Source: Clusia tigrina (lineage: Eukaryota; Arthropoda; Insecta; Diptera; Clusiidae). From it: a DNA stretch of 64,000 nucleotides. The number at the start of each line of letters is the position of its first letter. The stretch's first letter is position 1. The notes under the pieces are model-generated. The model did not search any database and was not told the DNA's origin. It saw nothing but the letters and a program-made list of their open reading frames with translations. A program made the position numbers and the translations under genes. The stretch is taken from the NCBI GenBank assembly GCA_920105625.2, contig OV050031.1:7977501-8041500 (forward strand), in the 5' to 3' direction. Positions 1-16,105 of this stretch are shown here, piece by piece.

Positions 1-1499
1 AGGATTCTACATTTCGCCAAAAGAGAAACCGACTGTTCGCATCCTGAGACTAGAAAAGTACCCCACCAAATTAAGCGAAAAGGAAATATGCAAAAGGACC
101 TGTAAGAGTGATGGGAGTACCGGTGGATTTCTGACTTTATCTCAGATATCAGCAAATCAAACAGCGAAAGGCTCAGAAGTACACTCAATGAAATGCCAAG
201 TGGGAAGAATATTCTGTTGACGAACCCCGGACACCGCTGAGCATACCCTGGCTCTGAAAGGTTCGTTACAAACTGTGGCATCGTATGAGTCCAGATAATA
301 ATGTTGACGATGCCATTCGAATCATATGATGAATCCAATGTGAACCTATATTTATTTTTTCGAGAGTAATATAACTATATCTTCAACACTTTCTCTTGTT
401 TTTCATCAAGGCCAAAGGTAGGATAAGAACAAAGCGTGGAAAGAACTTTATCAATGAGTTACTTTGACATACGCGCAACACGGCGTTTGAGACCTGACGT
501 TTGTTTGCCAAACACAATTGTACTTCCTCGTGGATGATTGACATAGGTACCAGAGATTATTGTCTGGTAGATACATATATAATACCCATCAAGATAATAA
601 ACAAGACATAAATTTCTCAGAAAAATGTGCCTCAACACAGTGCATAGATTATGCACTATGGCAGTAGTGGCCTAGTTGGAGTCTTCGCTCATAGTGAGTG
701 GGTCAAATTGGAAAATGTAACAAATAAATAGAGGCAACTCTCAACCGTCAACCACAACAGTAACGACAGTTTTGACCACTGTAAAGAGCAAATCCATATC
801 TAGGCACTTTGTGCGACATGTGCACTTGTTAACATTATTAGAGATAAACGGCTCTATTGACGTATCGGGCAGATTTCGAAGAATAATGAGTTCAAGCGCG
901 CATGTAGCTAATTTAATTGGTTTGATATGCATCGACGAGTACCACGAACAGTGCAGTGACTAAAGCAATACGTCATTAATTATGTAATGAATGCATCTAT
1001 TAACTACTGCTGCAAGTTTGCGCTCACTTCTCTATTTTTAGTCACCAGTGCTGTGCGTAACACTTGAACTTAGTTTACATGAACTTATATGAAATTGTTT
1101 ATTAAGAAGTCATGCATTTCCGTCCGAAGCAAAAGTGAGTGTTTCAAAAGAAATTGTGAAATGAAAATGACTTCACTGTGAAAATGTGGCTACTAAAAGC
1201 ACTCCACGTGAACTTTGGGTGGCTCTGCAACCCGTGAAACCAATTTTAGCACACCTGATTTGAATCATACGGGTAATTTATTATAATGAGATCGTGCGAT
1301 CGCAATAGATCGTTCTCTGAAGTGTGTCGATTATTTTAAGCATTCTTTTGCATCATTTATTTTTAATTAAAGTAGTTTAATTTAACGTTAATATATTTAA
1401 TAAACAATTTAAAAATTAATGTAAAATTATTTTAATAAGCTTGTAATCTTATTTCTGTAAAACACATGTAGCTTCAGCTGCCAAGTCACTAGTGTACTA
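1..1499. other. No gene seen
   Basis: AT-rich sequence with frames under 66 codons and stops throughout. I recognise no domain, repeat or RNA gene. Confidence 0.6.
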
Positions 1500-3620
<2,121 letters not shown>

Positions 3621-3714
3621 GTTATCGGCTGCTTTCGGGGTCATTCCCACACATTTCAAAATTGAGAAAAAGAGATAGCATTGCTTGTTAGGTATTGCTC
3701 ATATTATGATAGAG

Positions 3715-4960
3715 AAACACTAATGACTTTTCACTAATGATTTTTCACTAAAGTCGAATGACTTTTCCGTAATGAACTATCACTATTGACTTTTCACTAA
3801 TGATTTTTCACTAAAGACTTTTCACTACTCACTTGTCACAAATGACTGTTCAGTAATGACTTATCACTAATTCCTTTTCAGTAATGACTTTTAATTTATC
3901 ACGTGTCACTAATGACTTATCACTATTGACTTGCCACTGATGACTTGCACTAAAGACTTTTCACTAAAGACTTTTCTCTAATGAATTTACACTAATGACT
4001 TGTTTTTAATTACTTGTTACTAATGACTTTTCACTAAGGACTTTTCACTATTCACATGTTACTAATGACCTGTTTTTAATGACTTTTTACTAATTCCTTT
4101 TCAGTTATGACTTTTAATTTATCACGTGTCACTAATGACTTATCACTATTGACTTGCCACTGATGACTTGCACTAAAGACTTTTCACTATAGACTTTTCT
4201 CTAATGAATTTACACTAATGACTTGTTTTTAATTACTTGTTACTAATGACTTTTCACTAAGGACTTTTCACTATTCACTTGTCACAAATGACTGTTCAGT
4301 AATGACTTATCACTAATTCCTTTTCAGTAATGACTTTTAATTTATCACGTGTCACTAATGACTTATCACTATTGACTTGCCACTGATGACTTGCACTAAA
4401 GACTTTTCACTAAAGACTTTTCTCTAATGAATTTACACTAATGACTTGTTTTTAATTACTTGTTACTAATGACTTTTCACTAAAGACTTTTCACTATTCA
4501 CTTGTCACAAATGACTGTTCAGTAATGACTTATCACTAATTCCTTTTCAGTTATGACTTTTAATTTATCACGTGTCACTAATGACTTATCACTATTGACT
4601 TGCCACTGATGACTTGTACTAAAGACTTTTCACTAAAGACTTTTCTCTAATGAATTTACACTACTGGCTTTTCAGTGGCTTTTCAGTGATGACTTGCCAT
4701 ATACGACAGATCAGCAATTACTTGTCACTAATGACATTTCACTAATGACTTTTCACTACTGAATTTTCACTAATGACTTGTTTTTATTGAATTTTCATTA
4801 ATAACTTATCACTAATGACTTTTCACTGAGGACTTTTCACTAGTCACGTGTCATTAATGACTTGTTTTCTATGTCTTTTCAGTAATTTGCCACTAATGAC
4901 TTGTCACTAATGACTTTTCTCTAAAGAAATCTCACTAATAACTTATAGCTAAGTAACTTC
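3715..4960. repeat. About 15-bp satellite with 223-bp higher-order repeat
   Basis: The monomers are of the form TGACTTTTCACTAA. The landmark ACGTGTCACTAATGACTTATC recurs at 3901, 4124, 4347 and 4570, each exactly 223 bp apart. Each unit is a set of distinct monomer variants. Confidence 0.95.
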
Positions 4961-5934
4961 TATTCATTTTTAGTCATGAATATTGAACAAACTGATCCAT
5001 CACAATAGAATGATGTTAGTCCCTGCGGCAAATGAATTACAAATTATTTATGATTTTATTTTCTTTTAGAATTAGAATCACCTCCTTCAGAATTTGTTCT
5101 CCAGAACCTTCCCTTCCCTTCCAATCGGCCTTCAATAAGTTATGCATATTTACAATCTTACAATCTTTGCTCTTACTGATATATTTAAGTATTGAAAACT
5201 ATTCCACAAAACGCAACTTTGCCATCCATGTCTTCAGTCGGTGCAACGCATCTGCACCACTTTGAAGCTGACTTGACTGAGTTGTTCTAGTTTCAAAAAT
5301 TGGTAACGCACGTTCGCCAACCAGCTGCTGCCAGTGGAACTGTACTCTAAACGGAGCATAGTTCCCCATATCAAAGAGTGATAATAATTTCTTAAGCAAA
5401 CCCTGAATGAGTTTTTAAGCAAATATGAATTATCACCCATGACAGTCGCGTGCACTTCATTTACGAGTGTGTGAGCAAAAGTCGCGCTGTGGTTGTGTAA
5501 CTCAGAACAACTGAAATTGAATTGTAAACTGAACTACTGCGAGCGCTGCGGTAGCCCCGACGCAGATTACATTTTAGCACTTATGAACCATGCCCCGTTG
5601 TTGACGGTTGCTTGCTGGATATTTGCTTAAAATATTTTTTTGAACGATTTACGCATAAATTCACACCTGACAATTTTCTATCTTGTTTTTCTTCTTGACT
5701 TTCACTAAACACGGAAGCTGGTGCAGTGGTCACAAACCCGGCTGGATTGAGAGGTTCTTCAGGCAACCAGAAAAATAGTGGTGGAATGATGGTACGAGTA
5801 CTCTTGGCGTAGTTACAGGGGCACCATAAGTGAGGTTGTATTAAAGGTTCATGAGCCGGGATACTCCATTAGCTGGGTGGAGGCGTTGTGATAGAGACTC
5901 GCACTTTAGACCTTGTGGAATTCGTCTTTTTTGC
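4961..5934. other. No supported gene
   Basis: Short frames only. A minus-strand stretch at 5235-5400 (YHSLIWGTMLRLEYSS and on) looks protein-like but matches no family I can name; it may be a degraded transposon. Confidence 0.5.
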
Positions 5935-6480
5935 ATTTAGGTGAGGTTTTTGTGGCAGTCAGTCTGCAGACCAACTCACTCAGACCACTTTAGGTCCATT
6001 GCGGTACCACCGAGTAACATTGCATCCCTACTTTTAATCGTGAAACCATTTTGAGGCCCTAATAAAGTGCAGGAGTTTTTTGACCTACGCGTCGGTTAGG
6101 TTAGGTTCGGTTAACGTGGCAGCCAGTCTAAGGACCAGCTCACTCAGACCACCAAGGGGCCATTGTGATACCACCGCCTAACACCGCACCTCCGATTCAC
6201 TCGTAGAACCATTTCGAAGCCATAATAAAGCACAGGATTTGTTTGACCTTCGCGCCAGACACTTCTGTAACAGAGCTAAAAGCGTATTTGCCTAAATAGC
6301 TCGCTCTGCTTCTAGCCAGAGCGAGGCAACTACAGAAGAGATACTTCCGAAAGAGAATTACAAGAGTGTTTTTCTTATATACGAGTAGGTATATAGGGAT
6401 AAGATATGTTCCACAGTCCCTCCTGTTCATCCCCACAGCTTCTGCAGTAGTCATAAGAGAATACTACCAGCTTGAGAGCA
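5935..6480 (-). mobile_element. Two LINE 3' ends in tandem, antisense
   Basis: The minus strand at about 6455-6420 reads YCRSCGDEQEGL, the Cys-rich C-terminal motif of LINE ORF2 proteins that follows RNase H. It then runs through degraded C-terminus into a 3' region ending CCGAACCTAACCTAACC (about 6107-6091). A second 3' end of the same type follows at about 6080-5935 (shared CTCACTCAGACCAC and GGTACCACC blocks). Confidence 0.75.
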
Positions 6481-6518
6481 TGCCTGCCGATGATTAGTTA
6501 TACAAGCCACGACTTTGT

Positions 6519-6622
<104 letters not shown>

Positions 6623-6624
6623 TC

Positions 6625-7227
6625 TCGACAGTCAAAGGAAGACTCTAGATATTTTTCTATCAAGTTCCGGCCACTTTAGCCTCGTCGTTAAGCAAGTTTT
6701 TTCGTCTGACCAAGACCTATTGACCTCACGCACAACGCTATCCTTCAACTTAAGTTTGCAGGTTGCAATTGGTAGTCCAAACTCGGATCTGTGTGTATAG
6801 AGAGGAGGGTACCCTGCTGACTAGCTCATCACCCCTACAGTTTTTCTTCAATGTCCCTATGTCCTGGAACCCATATTAGGCGTATCCTGAAAAAGGTGTT
6901 GATATCATTTAGGGCTACCAGGCAGTCCTGGGTAACCTTTGATTTCAGTGCCACCGAGTTCAGTCTTGATTCAGACTTGATGGCCCCCAGGCTATCCGAG
7001 TAGATATTTATAGTGGTTTTTGTTATGGCGTGTCTACTTAAGTAGACGGCTACCACCTTTATGGGTAGGACCTCTACTTGATAAACACTGCAGTGGTCGG
7101 GGAGACGAAACAATAGTTCCAGTCCAGTTCTTTTGAGAAAACTCTGAAGTGGACTCTGTCGACAAGCTTGTATGCGTCGGCGTCGGTGTAGAAATTCAGT
7201 TCCCCCCTTCTGAGTGAATTTAGTCAT
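6625..7227 (-). pseudogene. LINE ORF2 fragment, RNase H domain
   Basis: The minus strand reads FRLPDHCSVYQVEVLPIK, then NIYSDSLGAIKS with the catalytic Asp, and IRLIWVPGHRDIEEKL, the hallmarks of RNase H in I/R1/Loa-type LINEs. After a stop at about 6835 a degraded continuation (ARQGTL) is readable in another frame. The RT domain upstream is missing, so the copy is 5'-truncated. Confidence 0.85.
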
Positions 7228-7862
7228 TCAGTCATTGAGCTCACGGGTTCCATGCAAATAGAAGATAACACCACACTGAGTTATGAAGTGTTTCAAGAAC
7301 ACTCTCCAGGTGTTGGCTTCCTCAATCGTCATGTTTTCGATATTTGTACTGCATGATTTATGAGTAACACAAAACAATTGCGTGAGTAATAAAGGTGCAG
7401 ATAGTGACATCGTTACGGAAGTAGTCTATCATCTAACATCTGATGGGGATGGTTTCCTCAGCAGTGTTACTAAGTGATGTCGAGAATTGCATCTTAACAA
7501 TTCCCATGAATTGTTCTTGAGAAGCTCTAAAGTACTCGTATTGTGACGGTATGAACAACCACGCCTTTCAGGTTAGTTCCAAAGTTCCAACTCATTTGTT
7601 GACGAAATGGAAATTCTACAAAATTCCTAAACAAGTGCTCGAATATATGCTAATGATGAACAAGCGTAGAAAATTCAGTTCCTCATTGACTTAATGCTGC
7701 TTAATTGATCGCAGCCAATTAAAAATTGTTAATAATACATTTGAATAAAATCAAACGATGACAAGGCACAGATAACAATTATAAATTAAAAATTTTTCTT
7801 AAACAAATGAATCACAGAAATTGTGTCATTGCCGGCAGCGTCAGTGGAGTCAGTACCGTCAA

Positions 7863-7894
<32 letters not shown>

Positions 7895-8454
7895 ACATCA
7901 TCAACATCATTAACATGATCAGTGTCAGTGGCAATACTGCGAGTACCACCAACAGCAGCGACAACTGAAGCAGCCGCAACAGCGATCGATAATTGAGTTG
8001 AATTGGTCGCCAGTGCAGCAGCCGCAAGAAAGAAAAATCACTGCCACAAGTAAACGAAAATGTGTGCGATTTGAATGGAAACCAACCGCTCAGCTCTGCT
8101 GGAGTGATGTGAATGCAAAGGTAGGGCTGTGGGAGGTGTTGATACACACTTGCACCGGCACAAACTCTTACAGAGCGCTGAACAAATCACTCGCCGAGCG
8201 GTGGATTACGAATATTAGCGCCGCTATTAAGCGAATTTTCGATTATGAACGGTGCGCTTTGCTGGCAGCTGCTCAAGGATATGAACTTGAGGGACAAGTC
8301 TTGAAAGTTCACACAAATCAATGCAGAGAACGGAGAGAACTTAAATTTGAATTAGGCAAAAGAAGGAATATTGTTGCCAAGAATGGCAGCAGGGTCCTAC
8401 TTCAAAAACTATGGGGTATCCTATCACCAACTGTTAGGATCCTTCGTTGAATTG
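7228..8454. other. Unassigned; one 150-codon frame of unknown status
   Basis: The plus-strand frame 7998-8450 has fairly complex composition (RWITNISAAIKRIFDYERC and on) but no family is recognised and no splice or promoter evidence is seen. A CAT/ATC trinucleotide run lies at 7862-7905. Confidence 0.35.
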
Positions 8455-8600
8455 CCCTGTAGCTATTTAGGTTTAGGTTTAGGTTGGAGTGGCAGGAAGA
8501 AGCACACTTAGGACCATTGTGATACCACGACTGGGGCGCTGCACACGCACTGACCACCCAAGCCGAGTATAGTTACCGCTTAGACGGTGACTATCCAGCA
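8455..8600 (-). mobile_element. LINE 3'-tail fragment, antisense
   Basis: AGGTTTAGGTTTAGGTTGG followed by GGCAGGAAGAAGCACACTTAG and CCATTGTGATACCAC is the reverse of the 3' end seen at 11.1 and 62.0 kb (GTGATACCRC and CACACTTAGG blocks). Confidence 0.6.
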
Positions 8601-10312
<1,712 letters not shown>

Positions 10313-10392
10313 AACTGCAAGGCAAAGTAAAATAGTGAGGCCATTGGTACATCCCTCACTGATCCTGGTACTGTCAAAATTTCTTGACATTT

Positions 10393-10688
10393 GGACTAAT
10401 AGAAGCGGAACTATTGCGTCTGAAGTGACAGTATCTTTGTGTCATCGGTACAAAAATGAGCCTTGAACAAAGTTCTAATATTAAGTTTTGGATAAAACTT
10501 TATAAAACTTCTAGTGAAACATTTCAATTGATGAATCAAGTTTATGTTGATGATTGTTTATCCCGTGGTAGAGTTTCTGAGAAGGTATACGCGGTTTTAA
10601 AACAGTCGTGAGGACATAAATGATGAGCAAAATGTTGCCCAACTGAAATCTATGATCACCGCATATTCCTTCAAAACTTTCATCAAAG
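10393..10688 (+). pseudogene. N-terminal fragment of mariner-like transposase (left piece, split by a LINE)
   Basis: From 10459 the plus frame starts [15 protein letters not shown] and continues SETFQLMNQVYVDDCLSRGRV, a mariner-type HTH matching the fossil at 41.5 kb. Stops and a frameshift follow. It ends at TTCATCAAAG (10679-10688), where a LINE 3' end is inserted. The same element resumes at 11148. Confidence 0.72.
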
Positions 10689-11147
10689 CGGGCAGGCGCT
10701 GGTCTGAACTTTCTGGATGTAAAACAGCTAGACAAACCTGGCCAGAGATAAATGTCAAGCCCTCTAAGGACCTACTGGCTCTAAATAGACAAAGCATAGG
10801 TCCCGTGATTAGCGTCCTAACGGGACACTGGACTCTAGGAACACACGGGTGTAGGCTGGGGATCGCCTCTAACGACTTCTGCAGGAGTTGCATGGACGAG
10901 GAGGAGGAAGAGTCTATTGAACACCTGTTGTGCACGTGTCCAGCTTTGTCAAGAAGGAGGCGCACTTTCCTAGGCGACTACTTTTTGGACTCCTTGGGAG
11001 ATAGATTAGCTCCATCAACTGCTTCATTAAAAGCTCCAAATGGCTGGACCATTGAAAGGGTTGGGACCTGTTGTCTCATGCGGCATCACAAAGGGTCAAT
11101 GTTGGCCTAAGTGTGGCCTTTTGGGGTGAAAGCCTTACCTACCTACC
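10689..11147 (+). mobile_element. 5'-truncated LINE 3' end with 10-bp target duplication
   Basis: The 459-bp insert reads ISVLTGHWTLGTHGCRLG, then FCRSCMDEEEEESIEHLLC and RRRTFLGDYFLDSLGD, the C-terminal domain of LINE ORF2 after RNase H with its Cys motif. It ends in a TACCTACC-type tail. The target TTCATCAAAG is repeated on both sides (10679-10688 and 11148-11157) and belongs to a mariner-like fossil. This is a clean target-primed insertion of a short 3' piece. Confidence 0.9.
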
Positions 11148-11240
11148 TTCATCAAAGATCAGTCTGTCTATGCAACTTCCAGTGGCTTCTTTGGCTGTTG
11201 GTTGTTGTAGTGTTCGTTGTTCTGTCAATGGTTGGTTAGT
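11148..11240 (+). pseudogene. Continuation of the mariner-like fossil after the LINE insertion
   Basis: TTCATCAAAG is repeated here (11148-11157) and continues with ATCAGTCTGTCTATGC. The fossil at 41.74 kb has the same continuation without interruption. This shows the LINE lies inside the transposon copy. Confidence 0.7.
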
Positions 11241-11799
11241 TGGTTGGATTGTTCTTTACTTGGTTTCGGTGGTTGACATGCATCTGCTAGATATGTATTA
11301 CAATTAGCGCTGTAGCGCCAAGATAGGGGAAATTCTTGCGTTCATAAACCTCTCCAACTGGCTATAACGGCCGGCCCACAACAAAATTTCAATTGCAATA
11401 AACCAAAAGAGCGGTATCAAAACGGCGCTCCTGAGCTAATTGGATGAGAGATCATCGCCGCATCAATGAACCAACCAATATAATTCAGTGATATCAACAA
11501 CCTTCCTACAACAGGTAGTTTTTGTACTAAGTTTGGTGGGTATCGCCATGGTTCAACTCATACGTTCACTTTGTTTCTTTGGCCATAGTTTGATATATTC
11601 TCTTTAACCACAGGAAATCTGGTGGTCGGGGTAACAAAGCTTTCGAATGTTTTACTGGTTGTTTCTATGGGTGTAGCTCGATAAACTATGTTAGCGTAAA
11701 GAGTATCCCTAAGTCTGAGTAGACCGACTTCCGCCTTCATCACTGATTGAATAAGATTAAAACTGAGAGTGGACTGAAAATTTATCGCCCTAAATAATA

Positions 11800-12200
11800 G
11801 AAATAAAAAATATACAAGCAGTGCAGGTCTTCATTAACAAATGCCTCCGCCAAATTCTTAAAATATTTTGGCCAAACACGATCTCAAGCGCCCGGCTATG
11901 GTCTTTGTCAAAACAACTTCCCATCAAAAAATGAAAAAGGAAATCCTGAAACGTAAATGGAGCTGGATTGGACATACGTTACGTAAACCACCTGACGACA
12001 TTGCCAGACGAGCCATAATGTGGAACCCTCAGGGCAGCTGACACAGAGGCCGCCCTGCACACACCTGGAGAAGGCAGATTGAAACGGAATTAGAGAACTC
12101 CCAGCTAAATTGGAATGAAATTAAAAGACCTGCGAATGATAGAGTAGATTGGAATAATCTTGTAACGGCCCTTTGCTCCTTAATGGACTAATAGGAATAA

Positions 12201-12256
<56 letters not shown>
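11800..12256 (+). mobile_element. RTE-like LINE 3' end with (TA)n tail
   Basis: The plus frame from about 11812 reads AVQVFINKCLRQILKIFW, then after a frameshift WSWIGHTLRKPPDDIARRA. It continues RGRPAHTWRRQIETEL to a stop after NNLVTALCSLMD at about 12190. GHTLRK...RGRP-TWRR is the C-terminal signature of RTE-type LINEs. It ends in a 50-bp (TA)n run that acts as the 3' tail. A stop replaces one codon after NPQGS. Confidence 0.82.
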
Positions 12257-12261
<5 letters not shown>

Positions 12262-12289
12262 AAATAATAGACGGCACCAGCACTGCCAA

Positions 12290-13095
12290 ATCAATGTTGT
12301 TTATCGTGAATACTATACTGACAGTCAGACTGGACTGAAGGCCCTAGAAAACACGTTAATCACTTAAAAAATTGTCCAAGAATGTAAGTCAAGACTTTAC
12401 TCCATCTCAAGGTGGAATTTGCTTGAACTTATTTGGGTTCCGGAACACTGTGGTGTACGGGAGAACGAAGTATCTCATAAACAGGCAATCTGTAGATCTG
12501 CTGGTATTCCAATGGGGCCAGAGCCATTTATCGGTATAAGTTTAGCAGGGGTTATGGATTGGATCAGGAGCCTTGTTAATAATATTCACAAGGATCGATG
12601 GTGCAGTTTAGTTGCCTGTAAAACAACAGAGTGCTTCTTAGAAAGCCCAAACAGGAGAGTTGCAGATATCCTTCTGACATTACGAAGGAAAGATCTTCGA
12701 TCATTGGTTGGGGTAATCACAGGGCATACTCCATAGGGTCATCATAGGCATCATCGAGAATCCGAACTGCATCTCCTGCCTGGAGGAAGAACAGGACGGC
12801 ACAGAGCATTGTCTCTGCGCTTGTCCTGTCTTTGCCAGAATGAGGAGGCGCATATTAGAGTCAGATGTTTTGGGAATGGATAATGTACATTCCTTATCCC
12901 TGGACAGTCTTCTGAGGTTCATAAAAGAGTCAAAGAAGTTTGAAAAGGTGTAACTTCCTGTCCAAAATCCTCTATATAAACGTTCCTCCCCCCGCCTTCC
13001 CTAAATATTTTTCAGGCATCAATGCCTGAGTGCTTGGAGGCCTCCTTCTTCGGTTTGGCAGTTCTCCGGCCTACCCCACTTCTATCTATCTATCC
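12290..13095 (+). mobile_element. LINE 3' end: RNase H to 3' UTR
   Basis: The plus strand reads YYTDSQTGLKAL (catalytic Asp), LIWVPEHCGVREN (Gly changed to Glu in the PGH motif) and LVGVITGH, then frameshifts into the Cys-rich C-terminus (about 12770-12945). The 3' UTR contains GCATCAATGCCTGAGTGCTT and ends TCTATCTATCTATCC. The same family gives the antisense pieces at 26.6, 31.0-31.3 and 41.2 kb. Confidence 0.85.
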
Positions 13096-13439
13096 TACGT
13101 ATTATGGCTGTAAAATTTTTAGGCAGCTGAAATTTTCATCCGCATAAAATTGCGGAGTCGTCAAAGGGAAATTATATGAATTCCTATACTTATTAGTCCA
13201 TTAACTTATCATACTCTTCAAAATTGGTGTCCTGCGACTATCATCTATTTACTACCTTCTATTAAGGTTATTGATAGATAGACGTTTGGCTGGAATGAAG
13301 TGGTAAGTGGTCCCTGAGACAAATCCTATTAAAAATTGTTATTACCTTGGACTAAATGCAAGCAGACTATGTTGACAAACAAACTGAGTTTTGTTCTAAA
13401 AAGTAATGCTTCCTTGCCTAGTTGGATCGCATTACAGTC

Positions 13440-13650
13440 CACCCTCGTAGGTCATACCGATCCGATGGTCTATGCCAGTCAGGTGTTAACAACTTTCTTC
13501 GCTTTGTAAAAGGCTCAGAGTGGTTCAATCTGGAGGGGGAAGCGTCGCCATGCCTCGCATCCGCGGCTCACAACGGACCCAACTGGTGGTCTAAGTGGCA
13601 TCACTGGTTTATTGGTGATGCGGCTGCCCTACCTACCTACCTACCGAACC
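13440..13650 (+). mobile_element. LINE 3' end with CCTACC tail
   Basis: The frame reads SGVNNFLRFVKGSEWF, a degraded LINE C-terminus. It is followed by a GGTGATGCGGCTGCC block and a (CCTA)n tail at about 13628-13647, as in the copies at 11.1 and 62.05 kb. Confidence 0.65.
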
Positions 13651-15354
13651 ATCACAAAACATTAAATCAACCCTCCATGGGTTTGTTTACATGCTTCGCC
13701 TCTGGTTTCTACAACTCAATGCATATTTGTTTGGCGACATGCCTGGTCAAAACCAACCGTCCCTACAAATTGAAGGTGTTCTTCCCTTCTATGTTATTTA
13801 AAAATTGCTCCTTTCACGCTAGCATCTATTTATCAAATACACTTTATCAAGTCGGGCCTTGCTACCCCAGAGTGCCATGTGAAATTTTCCTTGCCCACCA
13901 TTTCAGCGCAGTTTCCGAGGCCACTTTCTATGAGAATTTAGCTAATTTCGGCCAATTACTTTGCTGCGCTCACAAATCAGGCACCAATGATCGCACCCCT
14001 CCCCACCGTTCGGGGGGAATCGCCAAATCATTTTCAACTATTAAAGTTTAATTTAGCAATTTTAAACGCGCGCACACACAAATCGCATTGTTTATTTATT
14101 TATTTATTTACGAGCGCGGATTCGAATGCGCTGCATTCCATATTGCATGGAAAAAGGAAATCTGCAAATGTGAATTGGCCACAGCGGAAAAAAGAGCAGC
14201 AACGCGAAATAAACACACGGAAAACAAGCCACAACAAACTGTATCTGTAAGTTATATCCTACACACTAATTTGAAAAACAATTTTCGTAATTATCCGCAA
14301 AAACAAAGCGCAAAAACGAAGCCCAACTGAAGAAGAGGCCCGCATGCCCAGCCAGCCAGCCAGGCAGCCCGGTGTGGCAGCGGAGAACATTTGCGCATAG
14401 CTCAAACTCGGCGTGCGAGAGCAAAAAGTGCCACAAATCGTTGACCCTACAAACAAACAAAATGCGCCACAAGTACACATGCAACGCGCATGCGCAGCCA
14501 CCGCCAACAAGCTCGCGGACCACTCCAGTTGTAATTGTGCGCAGCTATTGTGAAATGAAAATCGCTGCAGCGCAGGCGCAAAGGGTACGAGATGGGAAAT
14601 ATAATTTTCAGAAATTTTACAAGTTCAGATTGCCGCTGCTGCTCCTGCTGTTGCAGTTGCTGTTGCTGCTGTTGTTATTATTATTGTTGTTAGTGGTGCT
14701 GCTTGTTCGCACATGTTGCTCGTATCTATCTTTTGCACAAGGCCAGGCCAGGGCGCTCGCAACGGATCCTCTGGTGTTGTGTTGTGTTGTGATATAATTG
14801 AACGCATCTGCGCAGAAAATTCGTTTAAAACTTTTTCCAATTCTTTTTTTGGTTTTTCTTACCAAGTATTTTCACTCGCAGACGAGAGCAACTGTTAAGG
14901 TAAATACGAAAAAAGGTCTTTGAGCTGTAATCAGAGGGCGAAAACAGCACTTGTACTTGTGCTCCAATGCGGTGTGTGAGTTTCTCTCTTTGGATGTGTG
15001 TGAGTTTCTCTCCTTGGATGGATGTGTACGTATATGTGTGTGTGTGTGAGTGTGTTATCAGCGATTTGAGATTTTTAAAACATTACTGCTAATAAATTTC
15101 ACTTGGCCAAAACGTAAAAGCAGCTGCAGTTGGACTTAAATATGATTTATTCAGTCGTATCTTTATTCATTTATTACTCAAGGACTGGTACCACAAAATT
15201 CCACTTTAAACTTTTGACATGACTACGCCTTTTGTAGGATAGAAAACTTTCTCCTATCAGAATGCAATCCAATGTTTGGAATGTGTGAAAGCATGTTCCA
15301 TTAGCTCAATACACTACCCCAAACTTTGCTTATGATTTTGAATCCCTTCCAAAA
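13651..15354. other. Low-repeat island, no supported exon
   Basis: It contains TTTA, CTG and TG simple runs and a 209-codon frame whose first part is a LINE tail (13440-13650). The rest lacks recognisable domains. Confidence 0.5.
14635..14700. repeat. CTG/TTG trinucleotide run
   Basis: The run is imperfect (CTGCTGCTCCTGCTGTTGC then TTATTATTATTGTTG) and lies in a low-repeat island. Confidence 0.85.
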
Positions 15355-15930
15355 GCGATCATTCGGGAGATGCTCAATAGAGCCTTTGTTTATGTGTTTA
15401 TGGTAGTAATATCACTTCCCGGCTAGACAATTATTGAATTTTGAAACCATTTGAAAGATCGACGGAGACAAATTTAGTGAAAAAAGTGGGTGTTCGATTC
15501 TCTGATGCCACAACTGATCAATCAATCATGGTGAACCTATTGTTGTGGTTATTGGACTAATATCACTTCCTGCCCAGGAAATGTTTGAATTTTTAAACTA
15601 GGTAAGAGAGTGATGGAAACAATTCTGCGAAATAGAATAGGCGTTGGATCCTCTGGTACTACAACTGATCCAGTTATCAAGATTCAAAGGACTTGACTCA
15701 TCTACTGCATCGTCATGGTGAACCTATTGATGTGTTTATTGAAGTAATATCCCTTCCTGCCTAGGAAATTTTTGAAATGTGAAACGAGATGAAAGGTCAA
15801 TGGATACAAATCTGGCGAAAAGAGTGGATCTTCGATCATTTGGCTCCATAACTGATCCAGCTATCATCAATCAAACCACTTGAATAATCCGTTGGATAGT
15901 CATGGTGAACAGACATTTCTTTCATATGCT
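15355..15930. repeat. Three diverged tandem units of about 150-187 bp
   Basis: ATCACTTCC and CATGGTGAACCTATTG landmarks recur (about 15411, 15562 and 15749) with AACTGATC blocks between. No coding sense is visible. Confidence 0.7.
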
Positions 15931-16105
15931 AAACTAGGACGTTTCCCAACCACTCTGATGGTACAGAAGTGATCCACTGTACTCGGCAGTATTCGTTATC
16001 CTTTTTTGAAGGTAATCAATCATCAGAACTATTTTCGCATCCCAAAATACTGAAGCCTTTACATGTCAAGCAGCGAAATAAAGCAGACGGACGTTGTACA
16101 CGAAT

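Noticed and set aside
3715..4960. CRISPR-like array
   Set aside because: Units are contiguous and degenerate without unique spacers, and the host is a eukaryote.
7998..8450. 150-codon plus frame
   Set aside because: It has protein-like complexity, but I cannot name a family or find supporting signals; kept only as an unassigned region.
13422..14051. 209-codon plus frame
   Set aside because: The first third is a LINE tail ending in CCTA repeats and the rest has no recognisable domain.
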